Shown piece after piece: positions 25,262-32,395 of a stretch of DNA of 36,628 nt. The translations under genes and the position numbers were made by a program. Under the pieces are notes generated by a model. It saw nothing but the letters and a program-made list of their open reading frames with translations, searched no databases and was not told the origin of the DNA. Location: positions 1 to 36,628 of the forward strand of contig FR882163.1 in the NCBI GenBank assembly GCA_000434935.1, in the 5' to 3' direction. Numbering within the stretch: position 1 is the stretch's first letter; each line of letters opens with the position of its first letter. Origin of the DNA: Bacteroides sp. CAG:709 (GTDB lineage Bacteria > Bacteroidota > Bacteroidia > Bacteroidales > UBA932).

Positions 25262-25291
25262 TTGAATTGTTCGTATAATTTAGTAACTTTA
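25262..25291 (+). promoter_or_regulatory. Promoter for SGNH gene, overlapping 17-bp repeat copy 2
   Basis: TTG (25262-25264), 19-bp spacer, then TAACTTTA (25284-25291), one mismatch from TAnnTTTG. The direct repeat TGAATTGTTCGTATAAT (25263-25279) forms most of the spacer. The ATG is 22 bases downstream. Confidence 0.45.
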
Positions 25292-25313
25292 CGAGGATAT
25301 TAACATTGTAACT

Positions 25314-26573
25314 ATGAAACATTCATTTGCAGCCGTCAAAACGGCATTGATCATGACTGTTATGGCGCTGGCGGGATTGCAGAGCTGTGCGCCGAAGGTT
25401 GATACTCAGGGACTTCCGCTGAGGGTCGTCTATATGGCCGGCGAGGCGTCTGACAGGACGATTGCCGCTGACGAGGACGGCATGTTCAACTTCAAGATTC
25501 CGGTGGGTTACATCCCGAAGGGCGGAGTCATCGAGTTCGATGCGGCTGTGAATACGACCGCTTCCTGCAGCAAATATTATGTCGTGGAGTGCAAGTCGGG
25601 CAGCACCTGGTACAAGGGCGACATGTTCATGTGTTCCGGCCGTCCGACCGGTGCGGGCGCCCATCCGTCCACGATCCTGCAGACATTCCGCCTGCCTGAG
25701 CCGGTGAAAGGCGAACTGGAAATCCGTTTCCGTCCGACCGGCAAGGAGAAGGCCGATACTGCAGCCACGGATAGCGCTGTACCTCAGATGATTATGCCGA
25801 AGAGCCATTTGGCGGAATATGTGCAGTATCTCGGCAATGCGGTTCCGAAGGACACCCTGAACGTCCTCTGTGTCGGCAATTCCTTCACGTATTACTGGGG
25901 TTGTCCGGCAATGCTCAAGGAGATTGCATGGAACGAGGGGCATTATCTCCGCATAAAATCAACGTTGAAGGGCGGCCAGACGCTGGGCGACCATCTCGCG
26001 CTCCCGATTTCGCGCAATGTCGTCAATGCCGGCCATTACGATTATGCGTTTTTCCAGGACCAGAGCCAGAGTCCGGCAAGACACGCTTCCGACACGACCC
26101 AGTTCGATTATGTCAATACGAATTTCCTGAAATTGACCGACAGGCTTCTTTCCCGCTCGCGCAATTGTCACGTAATCCTGGAGAGCACCTGGTCATTCGA
26201 AAAGGATGATTTCGGCGGTTTCGGCAGCCACGCCGCGTTCGACAGCCTGATGACCATCGGCACATCAATGATGGTCCGCAATGCGTCCAAGATATTCGGG
26301 GCCAATGATTTCGAGGTTTCGCCAATAGGCCGCGCCTTCAGCATTGTCCGCAACGAGAATCCCGGCATTGACCTCTACAGCGCCGACAGCAAACATCAGT
26401 CCGACTACGGTTCCTACCTGAAGGCCTGTGTAAACTACCTCATGATTTTCCGCAAGCCGTTCCAGTCCCAGCCGGCAGATGGCGCCACTTCCTCAATAGA
26501 TTGCGGCATTCCTCACGACCAGGCCGCCTATCTCCGCCAGGTAGCAGAGCGCGTGGTGCTCGGGGCTAGATAG
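25314..26573 (+). CDS. SGNH/GDSL-type hydrolase lipoprotein (DUF4886-like)
   Basis: This is a predicted esterase or deacetylase of the SGNH fold, exported as a lipoprotein (signal ending LAGLQSC, Cys25). The first ~145 mature residues form a beta-rich domain I cannot name, followed by an Ala/Asp-rich linker. The hydrolase domain starts near 180 with NVLCVGNSFTYYWGCP, where Ser190 is the predicted nucleophile. The Gly block is GGQTLGDH near 220, and the catalytic Asp/His pair is likely Asp358/His361 in SADSKHQSDYGSYLKAC. The fold and spacing fit DUF4886-type proteins of gut Bacteroidota, often sugar-ester hydrolases; no linked polysaccharide locus is visible. It is a single-gene unit with its own promoter, and a REP element follows 47 bases after the stop. 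Confidence 0.82.
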   Translation: MKHSFAAVKTALIMTVMALAGLQSCAPKVDTQGLPLRVVYMAGEASDRTIAADEDGMFNFKIPVGYIPKGGVIEFDAAVNTTASCSKYYVVECKSGSTWYKGDMFMCSGRPTGAGAHPSTILQTFRLPEPVKGELEIRFRPTGKEKADTAATDSAVPQMIMPKSHLAEYVQYLGNAVPKDTLNVLCVGNSFTYYWGCPAMLKEIAWNEGHYLRIKSTLKGGQTLGDHLALPISRNVVNAGHYDYAFFQDQSQSPARHASDTTQFDYVNTNFLKLTDRLLSRSRNCHVILESTWSFEKDDFGGFGSHAAFDSLMTIGTSMMVRNASKIFGANDFEVSPIGRAFSIVRNENPGIDLYSADSKHQSDYGSYLKACVNYLMIFRKPFQSQPADGATSSIDCGIPHDQAAYLRQVAERVVLGAR

Positions 26574-26620
26574 TTTTGCACGCCTGCGTCATGGTGGGTC
26601 CTCCCCTGCTCAGGCATCCC

Positions 26621-26658
26621 CGGCGGGACGCGGCCACGGGGCGTTTTGTAACTCATTG
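26621..26658 (+). repeat. REP-like element, copy A
   Basis: This 38-bp sequence is GC-rich at the left (GGCGGGACGCGGCCACGG) and ends TTTTGTAACTCATTG. It is identical to 27566-27603. Its right edge is where the truncated transposase frame starts. Confidence 0.85.
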
Positions 26659-27492
26659 CTCATGTTCAGAAGCGACACCGATTTTGTAAGAGGAGTAAAT
26701 GACATTCTCGTATGTTCATTGAAATATGACATTGAGATATATGCCTATTGCCTGATGAACAACCACTTCCATTTTCTTCTACGAGGAGAACACCTTGATG
26801 TGAAAAGATTTGCCAAGGCATATCTCCAGAGAAGGCTTGCGGCAATTAAAAAGGTCTATTCGGAGATCAAACATTCCGAAGACATTGACCTGAGCATCAA
26901 GCATATAGCTGACACCGACTATTTGCGCGGCGTATGCGGGTACATTTTGAGAAATCCAATGGCTGCCGGCATGAATGTAATTCCCACGGCATACCTATGG
27001 TCATCCGCAAGCATGTATTTCAATGATAATCATTGTCTTCCGTCAGGAAGGAAGCTGTCATCGCTGAGCATCCGCATGCAACGTGAACTTTTTTCCTCGA
27101 AAGTCCTTCTGCCTCAGGACCTTGTTCTTGACGACAATAACTTGGTCTTCCCCGGACAATATGTCAAAGTTCATGAAATGGAACAGTATTTCAACAATCC
27201 GAGACAGTTTTCCTTCTACCTTTCCAAGAACAATGATGTCGAATATGAAACCGATTCCGGAATCCTGAAATCAGTGAAGTTCAGGGATGATGAGTTATAC
27301 CAGTCTCTGGAGGGAATCTGCATCAACCGGTTCAGCAGCAGTTACAAGAGCTTGTCCATCGAAAGGAGGTGTATCGCAGCAGCCGATCTGGTCAAAAAGT
27401 ATCGTCTGACCACCTCCAGGGCAGCACGGATCAGTTCATTGCCCCCGGATCTCCTGTCAGGAATACTAGGCAGGTATCCCCGGAAACAATAA
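26656..27492 (+). CDS. REP-associated tyrosine transposase (RAYT, IS200-like HUH fold), N-terminally truncated
   Basis: This is an HUH single-strand DNA nuclease of the TnpA-REP type, which acts on and may spread REP hairpins. Visible are DFVRGVNDI at the start, YAYCLMNNHFHFLLRGE with the HUH pair His37/His39, and DYLRGVCGYILRNPMAAGM with the usual Y..YI..NP..AG block carrying the catalytic tyrosine. The tail of ~150 residues ends in a helix-turn-helix-like stretch (AAADLVKKYRLTTSRAARIS). The first beta strand of the fold, normally about 20-30 residues with a YHV..RG motif, is missing. The frame starts (TTG 26656 or ATG 26662) at the edge of REP copy A. It lies between perfect 38-bp repeats, the classical RAYT arrangement. 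Truncation may have inactivated it. Confidence 0.85.
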   Translation: MLMFRSDTDFVRGVNDILVCSLKYDIEIYAYCLMNNHFHFLLRGEHLDVKRFAKAYLQRRLAAIKKVYSEIKHSEDIDLSIKHIADTDYLRGVCGYILRNPMAAGMNVIPTAYLWSSASMYFNDNHCLPSGRKLSSLSIRMQRELFSSKVLLPQDLVLDDNNLVFPGQYVKVHEMEQYFNNPRQFSFYLSKNNDVEYETDSGILKSVKFRDDELYQSLEGICINRFSSSYKSLSIERRCIAAADLVKKYRLTTSRAARISSLPPDLLSGILGRYPRKQ

Positions 27493-27565
27493 TCCGGCGC
27501 GTGGCGGAACGCGTATGCGGCTACTTTGGACGAGGATCACCATGCCACATGCTCGACGGATGTCA

Positions 27566-27666
27566 CGGCGGGACGCGGCCACGGGGCGTTTTGTAACTCA
27601 TTGATAATCAGATGCCATTTTAACCGGGGCGTGGAAACGCAGCCTTTTTTTGGCCACGTTTCCACG
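27566..27666 (+). repeat. REP-like element copy B with hairpin
   Basis: The first 38 bp (27566-27603) equal copy A. They continue as ATAATCAGATGCC to a hairpin in which CGTGGAAACG (27630-27639) pairs with CGTTTCCACG (27657-27666) around a loop containing CAGCC, a T7 run and GGCCA. The formylglycine-enzyme-like fragment starts directly at the right foot of this hairpin. Confidence 0.85.
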
Positions 27667-27667
27667 A

Positions 27668-27964
27668 ACGACTGCTCCTGTAGGTTCTTATTCCCCTAAC
27701 GGGTTTGACCTTTATGACTTGCATGGGAATGTTTCTGAATGGGTAGCGGACTGGTTTGATGTAAATTATTATGGAGGCTCGGGCGGATTTGCCTGGAATC
27801 CGACAGGTCCGGAAACCGGAACACACAAGGTCGTTCGTGGAGGGGACTTTACGATGGACAAGCTCAGCTGCCGTTGTGCTGCAAGAGTATATTGCTCACC
27901 CCGGGTGACAAACATGCTGATCGGATTCCGTGTGGCTTTCGACCAGGATATGAAATGGGAATGA
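27668..27964 (+). pseudogene. 5'-truncated SUMF1/formylglycine-generating-enzyme-like fragment
   Basis: About 98 codons match the C-terminal third of the FGE-sulfatase (SUMF1, PF03781-type) domain: PVGSYSPNGFDLYDLHGNVSEWVADWFD, then HKVVRGGDF, and the terminal CRCAARVYCSPRVTNMLIGFRVA. A full domain is about 250 residues with a signal peptide, so at least two thirds are missing. Homology begins 2-4 bases right of the REP hairpin foot at 27666, so the gene was cut at the repeat. Bacteroidota use this fold both for sulfatase maturation and in lipoproteins of unrelated function; the fragment cannot show which. The next gene starts 18 bases after its stop, so it may have been the 3' end of an operon partner. 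Confidence 0.85.
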
Positions 27965-27982
27965 TATGAATAATTTAAATAC

Positions 27983-28606
27983 ATGACAATGAAGAAATTA
28001 ATTTACTTCCTCGCTTTGGGGGCAGCACTTCTGCTCGGAGCCTCTTGTGACAAGGAATCTGACAATGTCCCACTCTATGTGAATACATGGGTGACAGACT
28101 CAAACAGCCTTTTGACTTTCGGTGGCAAATCCGTTGACTACGGCTTTTACCAGATCAATGAGGACAAGACCTTCAATTTAAGTTTTCTCGCCAATGAGAA
28201 TGTCCTTGAAGTTCTCAAAACTCAGATATTGCCTAGACTGGAACCGTCCGAAAAGGGTGATGACGATTACATTGACGAAGCGACTGAAAGTTATAAGAAG
28301 GAATTGGCCGAAAGGATCAAATCTGTGCAAATCAATGATGCAGTCATCATAATAAAGGGTGTATATGTGGTGATTCCCGGTAAGGAAGATGACGTTGATT
28401 TGAATATCTTCCTGACACGAATTCTCAAAGGAATGGAAATTCCGATTCCGACGGGGACGGTCTTTCATCTTTTCAATATAACCAAGGACTCGATGACGTT
28501 GGACAATGGGGCTGGTGATGTTGAAAAATTGCAGATGAAAAGTTTGTCTTCTTCAGGCATGAAAATAGGTAAGACCGTTGATTTGTCAGAGATTCTCGGA
28601 GAATAA
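27983..28606 (+). CDS. Small lipoprotein, paralogue 1 (unknown function, lipocalin-like?)
   Basis: This is a lipoprotein of about 205 residues. The signal MKKLIYFLALGAALLLGASC starts at ATG 27989 (ATG 27983 is two codons longer). The mature part begins DKESDNVPLYVNTWVTDSNS; GFYQINEDKTFNLSFL follows, then an acidic stretch (KGDDDYIDEATES) and late strands FHLFNITKDSMTLDN. The pattern of W followed by short strands with ..F.-D-K-TF- resembles lipocalin-like lipoproteins of Bacteroidota, but this is only a resemblance. It shares its signal and LYVNTW motif with the next gene, 17 bases downstream, so the two arose by tandem duplication and are co-transcribed. Confidence 0.75.
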   Translation: MTMKKLIYFLALGAALLLGASCDKESDNVPLYVNTWVTDSNSLLTFGGKSVDYGFYQINEDKTFNLSFLANENVLEVLKTQILPRLEPSEKGDDDYIDEATESYKKELAERIKSVQINDAVIIIKGVYVVIPGKEDDVDLNIFLTRILKGMEIPIPTGTVFHLFNITKDSMTLDNGAGDVEKLQMKSLSSSGMKIGKTVDLSEILGE

Positions 28607-28623
28607 ATAATGGAATTTGGGAT

Positions 28624-29196
28624 ATGAAAAAATTGATATACAGCATTTTTGCTATTGCGGTTGTCGCAATGACATGCTCCTGTGAAAAGGATGGTTCTGA
28701 AAATGACGGACCGAAACTTTATGTGAATACATGGATGTTGGATGTGTCTGAGCCGTCTTTCCTGCTCCTTCAGCTGAACGATGACGGTACTGCGGTCTTG
28801 GGTCAAGCATATTCGTCGGATGATTTGGAAAGTTTAAGAAACAGCATTGATACGGAAAAACTTACACCGGAACAGAAAACATTTCTGGATGGCATGAAGG
28901 CTAATGATGTGCTTGCCATGAACGGCTGGTATACCATGAAGCCCAATGCAGATGGCAGCATGGTGCTTTGCGTGTCGTATGAAGTCATGTATCCTACCGA
29001 TACCCGTATAATGTCCATTGCCAGCTATGTAAAGGAAGTATCCGCAGACCGTATGCTTATATTTTCCGGTGATACCTCCGATGATGGCAAGCCGATGTTC
29101 GATGAAGTGCTGTCCGTTGAAAAATCTTCCGTCAAGCCTGGAACCCTTTATGACCAGAGCCTGATAATGGCGCTTCCGAAAAAAGACCACAATTGA
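28624..29196 (+). CDS. Small lipoprotein, paralogue 2 (unknown function)
   Basis: This 190-residue lipoprotein has signal MKKLIYSIFAIAVVAMTCSC, with two adjacent possible lipobox cysteines (CSC; Cys20 fits best). The mature part reads EKDGSENDGPKLYVNTWMLDVSEPSF, aligning with the paralogue upstream, then LLQLNDDGTAVLGQA and SADRMLIFSGDTSDDGK. It is shorter than its partner because the acidic middle section is absent. Function is unknown. Confidence 0.75.
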   Translation: MKKLIYSIFAIAVVAMTCSCEKDGSENDGPKLYVNTWMLDVSEPSFLLLQLNDDGTAVLGQAYSSDDLESLRNSIDTEKLTPEQKTFLDGMKANDVLAMNGWYTMKPNADGSMVLCVSYEVMYPTDTRIMSIASYVKEVSADRMLIFSGDTSDDGKPMFDEVLSVEKSSVKPGTLYDQSLIMALPKKDHN

Positions 29197-29203
29197 AAAA
29201 ATG

Positions 29204-29234
29204 TACTTAACTTCGCGGGCTGAAAAGTTAAGTA
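29204..29234. promoter_or_regulatory. Perfect inverted repeat over the EamA gene start region
   Basis: TACTTAACTT (29204-29213) and AAGTTAAGTA (29225-29234) form a perfect 10-bp inverted repeat with an 11-base loop. It ends one base before the ATG at 29236, so it covers the ribosome-binding region. It could be an RNA hairpin blocking translation or a repressor operator. Confidence 0.55.
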
Positions 29235-29235
29235 T

Positions 29236-30147
29236 ATGTGGTTGTCATTTGCATTTTTGTCGGCGGTCCTGCTGGGATTTTACGACTCTTGTAAGAAACA
29301 GGCACTGGGTGGCAATGCTGTCATTCCGGTGCTGTTTCTGAATACATTGTTCTGTTCGCTCATTTTTGTCCCGTTCATAGTTCTTTCATATTGTTCGCCT
29401 GTCTTGGACGACAGTATTTTCAAGGTCGCAGATTATGGTGGCTGGGCAGTCCAGAAATGGATATTGCTCAAAAGTGTCATTGTCCTAAGTTCTTGGACTC
29501 TAGGCTACTATGGTATGAAACATCTGCCTCTGACGATAGTCGGCCCGATCAATGCTACCCGACCGGTGCTGGTGCTGCTCGGTGCAATGCTGATTTTCGG
29601 GGAGAAACTCAATTGTCTCCAATGGACCGGTGTCCTGCTCGCTGTGGTGTCGTTCTTCATGCTCAGCCGCAGCGGTAAGAAAGAAGGCATTGATTTCGAA
29701 CACAATGTCTGGATTTATGCCGTGGTAGGCGCGGCGATTCTGGGTGCGGTCAGCGGATTGTACGACAAGTTCCTCATGAATCCGAATGGATTGGCATTGG
29801 ACAAGATGGCCGTCCAGAGCTGGTACAACATCTACCAATGCTGCATGATGGGCGTGATGATGATGCTCATCTGGTATCCCAACCGTCGGAAGACGACCCC
29901 GTTCCGCTGGAAGTGGTCTATCATATTCATTTCCATATTCTTGAGCGTTGCTGACTTTGTCTATCTCTACGCCCTGTCAATGCCCGGCGCGATGATTTCC
30001 ATCGTCTCCATGGTACGCCGCGGCAGCGTCATAGTCAGCTTCCTCTTCGCCGCTCTTGTCTTCAAGGAAAAGAACCTCCGTAGCAAAGCCCTCGACCTCG
30101 CATTGGTCCTCCTCGGAATGGTCTTCCTCTATTTCGGTTCGCGGTAG
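29236..30147 (+). CDS. EamA/DMT-family transporter
   Basis: This 303-residue inner-membrane protein has about ten membrane spans in two EamA repeats. The first half has LSFAFLSAVLLGFYDSCKKQAL and ends each repeat with the family pattern (PLTIVGPINATRPVLVLLGAMLIFGEKL, then GVLLAVVSFFMLS). The second half has AILGAVSGLYDKFLM and MPGAMISIVSMVRRGSVIVSFLFAALVFKEK, ending LLGMVFLYFGSR. The drug/metabolite transporter superfamily exports or exchanges small metabolites; the substrate cannot be read from sequence. It is a single gene, with a perfect inverted repeat just before the start codon. The paralogue lipoprotein gene ends 39 bases upstream. Confidence 0.9.
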   Translation: MWLSFAFLSAVLLGFYDSCKKQALGGNAVIPVLFLNTLFCSLIFVPFIVLSYCSPVLDDSIFKVADYGGWAVQKWILLKSVIVLSSWTLGYYGMKHLPLTIVGPINATRPVLVLLGAMLIFGEKLNCLQWTGVLLAVVSFFMLSRSGKKEGIDFEHNVWIYAVVGAAILGAVSGLYDKFLMNPNGLALDKMAVQSWYNIYQCCMMGVMMMLIWYPNRRKTTPFRWKWSIIFISIFLSVADFVYLYALSMPGAMISIVSMVRRGSVIVSFLFAALVFKEKNLRSKALDLALVLLGMVFLYFGSR

Positions 30148-30218
30148 GGGAGCAGCAGTGTTGTACGTGTCAAGTCGAAGATACGACTTAATCTGATAAA
30201 TATTGACTGCAAAAAAAT

Positions 30219-30249
30219 TTTGTGCTTTGATAAAAGTTTGCTATATTCG
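30219..30249 (+). promoter_or_regulatory. Promoter for HD-domain gene
   Basis: TTTG (30219-30222), exactly 19 bp, then TATATTCG (30242-30249), one base off TAnnTTTG. The start codon is about 150 bases away, leaving a long leader. Confidence 0.6.
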
Positions 30250-30257
30250 CAGAAGAT

Positions 30258-30346
30258 GAAGAGGGTTCTCCTCTTCGATTGATTTCCTTTTATTAACATA
30301 CCGGCAGCGGGAACAAACCTTACGGGCTGCCAGCGCGCGAGGCAGC
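30258..30346 (+). promoter_or_regulatory. Structured 5' leader with alternative hairpins
   Basis: Near the expected transcript start, GAAGAGG (30258-30264) pairs with CCTCTTC (30270-30276). Further on, GCTGCC (30326-30331) can pair either with GGCAGC upstream (30303-30308) or with GGCAGC downstream (30341-30346), but not both. This is the layout of an attenuator or riboswitch-like leader. I recognise no known riboswitch class. Confidence 0.4.
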
Positions 30347-30401
30347 AAGATGGGTTTTGTGACCGCACAGTCCATTTATGGCAGCTCATATAGTTACTGT
30401 T

Positions 30402-30896
30402 ATGACAAAAATTGAAGAAACATTGAAAATTGCGCTTGAAGCGCACGCCGGGCAGGAAGACCTGGATGGTAATCCAGCGATTCTGCATCCGCTTGCAGTC
30501 GGACTTATGGGGAACTCTGATGCTGAGATCAAGGCTGGGTTCCTGCATGACGTTGTGGAGGATTCCTCGATGACGCTTGAGGATTTGAAGAACAAAGGTG
30601 TTGAAGATGAGGTGATTGCAGCATTGGCTCTTCTGTCTCATGACAAGGAAAAAGTGGGATATTTCGAGTACGTGGAAAATATCATCGCTTCCGGCAATGT
30701 CACCGCAATCCATGTCAAACTCAATGACCTCCACCACAATCTGCAGCGGGGCAAAGTGTCTTATGAAGCAGCCGTCGCATCAAACGATGCGGCCAAGATC
30801 AAAGAGCTTGAACGAATAAACGCCAAGCACGAAAAGGCATTGGAAATGATTCTCACTAGTCGGGACGCGGCCACGCTTCGTTTTGCAATGCGTTGA
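30402..30896 (+). CDS. HD-domain hydrolase, RelA/SpoT-hydrolase-like (small alarmone hydrolase type)
   Basis: This is a small cytoplasmic metal-dependent phosphohydrolase resembling the hydrolase half of RelA/SpoT and the stand-alone Mesh1/SAH proteins, which remove pyrophosphate from (p)ppGpp. The order of motifs fits: IALEAHAGQEDLDGNPAILHPLAV (His29), FLHDVVEDS (His49-Asp50, Glu53-Asp54), YVENI, and VKLNDLHHNL (Asp109). No synthetase or TGS domain is present. I chose ATG 30402; ATG 30378 would add MAAHIVTV. The last 11 codons (R154 onward) and the stop lie inside the REP/BIME element starting at 30861, so the original C-terminus was replaced or extended by repeat sequence. The substrate is inferred from motifs only. 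Confidence 0.82.
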   Translation: MTKIEETLKIALEAHAGQEDLDGNPAILHPLAVGLMGNSDAEIKAGFLHDVVEDSSMTLEDLKNKGVEDEVIAALALLSHDKEKVGYFEYVENIIASGNVTAIHVKLNDLHHNLQRGKVSYEAAVASNDAAKIKELERINAKHEKALEMILTSRDAATLRFAMR

Positions 30897-31020
30897 TTTT
30901 CAGTGTTTTATGAAATGGTGCGTGGAATTGTGGCCAAAAAACGGCTGCGATTCCACGCTTGGGGTTAAATGATGTCTGATTATCAATGAGTTACAAATTT
31001 GACCGTGGCCACGTCCCGCC
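30861..31020. repeat. REP pair in inverted orientation (BIME-like), copy C
   Basis: The left arm CGGGACGCGGCCACG (30861-30875) with a diverged TTTTGCAATGCGTTGAT is a forward REP. The right arm ends CCGTGGCCACGTCCCGCC at 31020, preceded by TGATTATCAATGAGTTACAAA (30977-30997, mixed with spacer), the reverse complement of copies A and B. Between them GCGTGGAAT (30920-30928) pairs with ATTCCACGC (30950-30958), the same central hairpin as copy B but inverted. The whole 160 bp is a bacterial interspersed mosaic-type palindrome. Confidence 0.8.
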
Positions 31021-31048
31021 ACGAGAGGGCAAGCGTTTCCGAGCGGAA

Positions 31049-31297
31049 TCAAGCACTCAGCAGGCGGTTTACTTCTGCCGGATTCAATGCCCAGTCGTAG
31101 GTGTAGGCCTCGTCGGCCCCGACGGCAGACTCTGCTAATTTTAAGTTTTGTCCTTTGGCCTTCAATTCGAGGAGTTCTCCGATTGAAATCTTTTCTTCCA
31201 AGCGGCGCAGAAGTGCCTCGATAGATTTACTGTCGGCATAATCTGATTGACTTGTCGAACTGAAATATTTGATATAACTTAAGGCTGACTTTATACA
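31049..31297 (-). pseudogene. Minus-strand gene remnant without start codon
   Basis: An 82-codon open frame bounded by stops contains ALSYIKYFSSTSQSDY, SIEALLRRLEEKISIGELLE, and a C-terminus EAYTYDWALNPAEVNRLLSA. The composition is protein-like (amphipathic helices), but there is no Met codon in the frame, so it looks like the 3' end of a lost gene. I do not recognise the family. It sits between the BIME and the patatin gene. Confidence 0.45.
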
Positions 31298-31357
31298 TTA
31301 TTATTGATGGAGCTGTAAGAGTGCATTGGTATAAATGATTATTAACTTTTTGTGAAG

Positions 31358-32395
31358 ATGAACAAGGATGTTGCTTTAGTGCTTTCAAGTGGCGGTCCGA
31401 GAGGATTTGCCTATATCGGGGCCATTGAAGAATTGGAAAGCAGGGGATACAATATTACTTCAGTGACGGGGTGCTCGATAGGCTCGCTGGTAGGCGGCGT
31501 TTACGCTGCAGGCGGTCTGGACGGGTTCAAGGAATGGCTCTTCGACCTTGACAATGCCAAATTGCTTTCTCTTCTGGATGTTTCGATCAGCAAAAGCTAT
31601 CTCATGAAGGGAGATAAGGTGATAGATGAGATAAAGAGAGTCGTTCCGGAGGTCAATATCGAGGACCTGCGGATACCTTACCGTGCCGTGGCAACTGACC
31701 TCTATACTGGCGAGGAAGTCGTGTTCAGCAAGGGAAAATTGTTCGACGCCATAAGGGCCTCGATTTCCATTCCGTCACTTTTCCGTCCCGTCAAGTACGG
31801 CTATCATACTCTGATAGACGGTGGGGTCGTCAATACCATGCCGCTTAGCCGGGCAGTGCGCAATGGGCACGACATCCTGGTGGCATTTGATGTGAATCAC
31901 ATTGACTCAGAAAAGATTGCAAGTTATCTCAAAGAACTTGAGGATGTCCGCGCCGAAGACATTGAACTGAAGTCAGATGCATTGGATGCGATTGGCGATT
32001 TGGCATTGAAAAAGGGCGTGTCGCTCCTGGATAGAGTCAGGATGATAGGCGATGAAGCGCAGAAAGCCTATAAGGGGATAGTCGAAATCGGCAAGAAAAC
32101 GAGACAACTAGAGGATGAGGTCAATGACGAAAATATACCGACAAGCGACAACTATTATTCGATATTGACAAGGACCTTCTCGCTGATGAATCACACCATA
32201 GCGCGCCAGTCCATCCAACTCTATAAACCGGACATCGTAGTTAAAATGACCTTCGACACATACGGCGCAATACCCGATTATGCCAAAGGCGAGGAAATCG
32301 CCGCCGAAGGCCGTGAACTGATGTCCGCCGCCCTCGACGAATATGAGCGCGCGGAGGATGAGCAGAACTCCGTCATGTCCGGACAACGGAAATAA
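31358..32395 (+). CDS. Patatin-like phospholipase
   Basis: This is a serine acyl hydrolase with the patatin Ser-Asp dyad. The N-terminus carries the oxyanion loop SSGGPRGFAYIGAI. The nucleophile is Ser40 in GCSIG (38-42), and the catalytic Asp154 is in the DGG motif (TLIDGGVVNTMPL). The fold spans about 1-185, followed by a ~160-residue helical extension (YLKELEDVRAEDIELKSDAL, SLMNHTIARQSIQLYKPDIVVKMTFDTYG) also seen in bacterial RssA/YjjU-type patatins. No signal peptide is present, so it is probably cytoplasmic or membrane-peripheral, acting on phospholipids or acyl esters. ATG 31358 is preferred over GTG 31352. It is a single-gene unit. Confidence 0.93.
   Translation: MNKDVALVLSSGGPRGFAYIGAIEELESRGYNITSVTGCSIGSLVGGVYAAGGLDGFKEWLFDLDNAKLLSLLDVSISKSYLMKGDKVIDEIKRVVPEVNIEDLRIPYRAVATDLYTGEEVVFSKGKLFDAIRASISIPSLFRPVKYGYHTLIDGGVVNTMPLSRAVRNGHDILVAFDVNHIDSEKIASYLKELEDVRAEDIELKSDALDAIGDLALKKGVSLLDRVRMIGDEAQKAYKGIVEIGKKTRQLEDEVNDENIPTSDNYYSILTRTFSLMNHTIARQSIQLYKPDIVVKMTFDTYGAIPDYAKGEEIAAEGRELMSAALDEYERAEDEQNSVMSGQRK

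Larger units (their letters stand above)
24635..25313. other. Gene-poor repeat region between recO and SGNH gene
   Basis: This stretch of about 680 bp has no complete gene. It contains two interlocked inverted repeats (24730-24773), a double 18-bp repeat core (24928-24973), a possible 3' gene fragment (24974-25115), an 11-bp inverted repeat (25067-25106), a small hairpin CTGCCC/GGGCAG (25203-25220), and the promoter of the next gene. The overall look is that of an insertion hot spot. Confidence 0.6.

Noticed and set aside
27493..27530. Sequence after the RAYT that reads RRVAERV, resembling the SGNH C-terminus RQVAERV
   Set aside because: Only about six residues match and distances to the REP copies differ, so a duplicated gene end is not supported.
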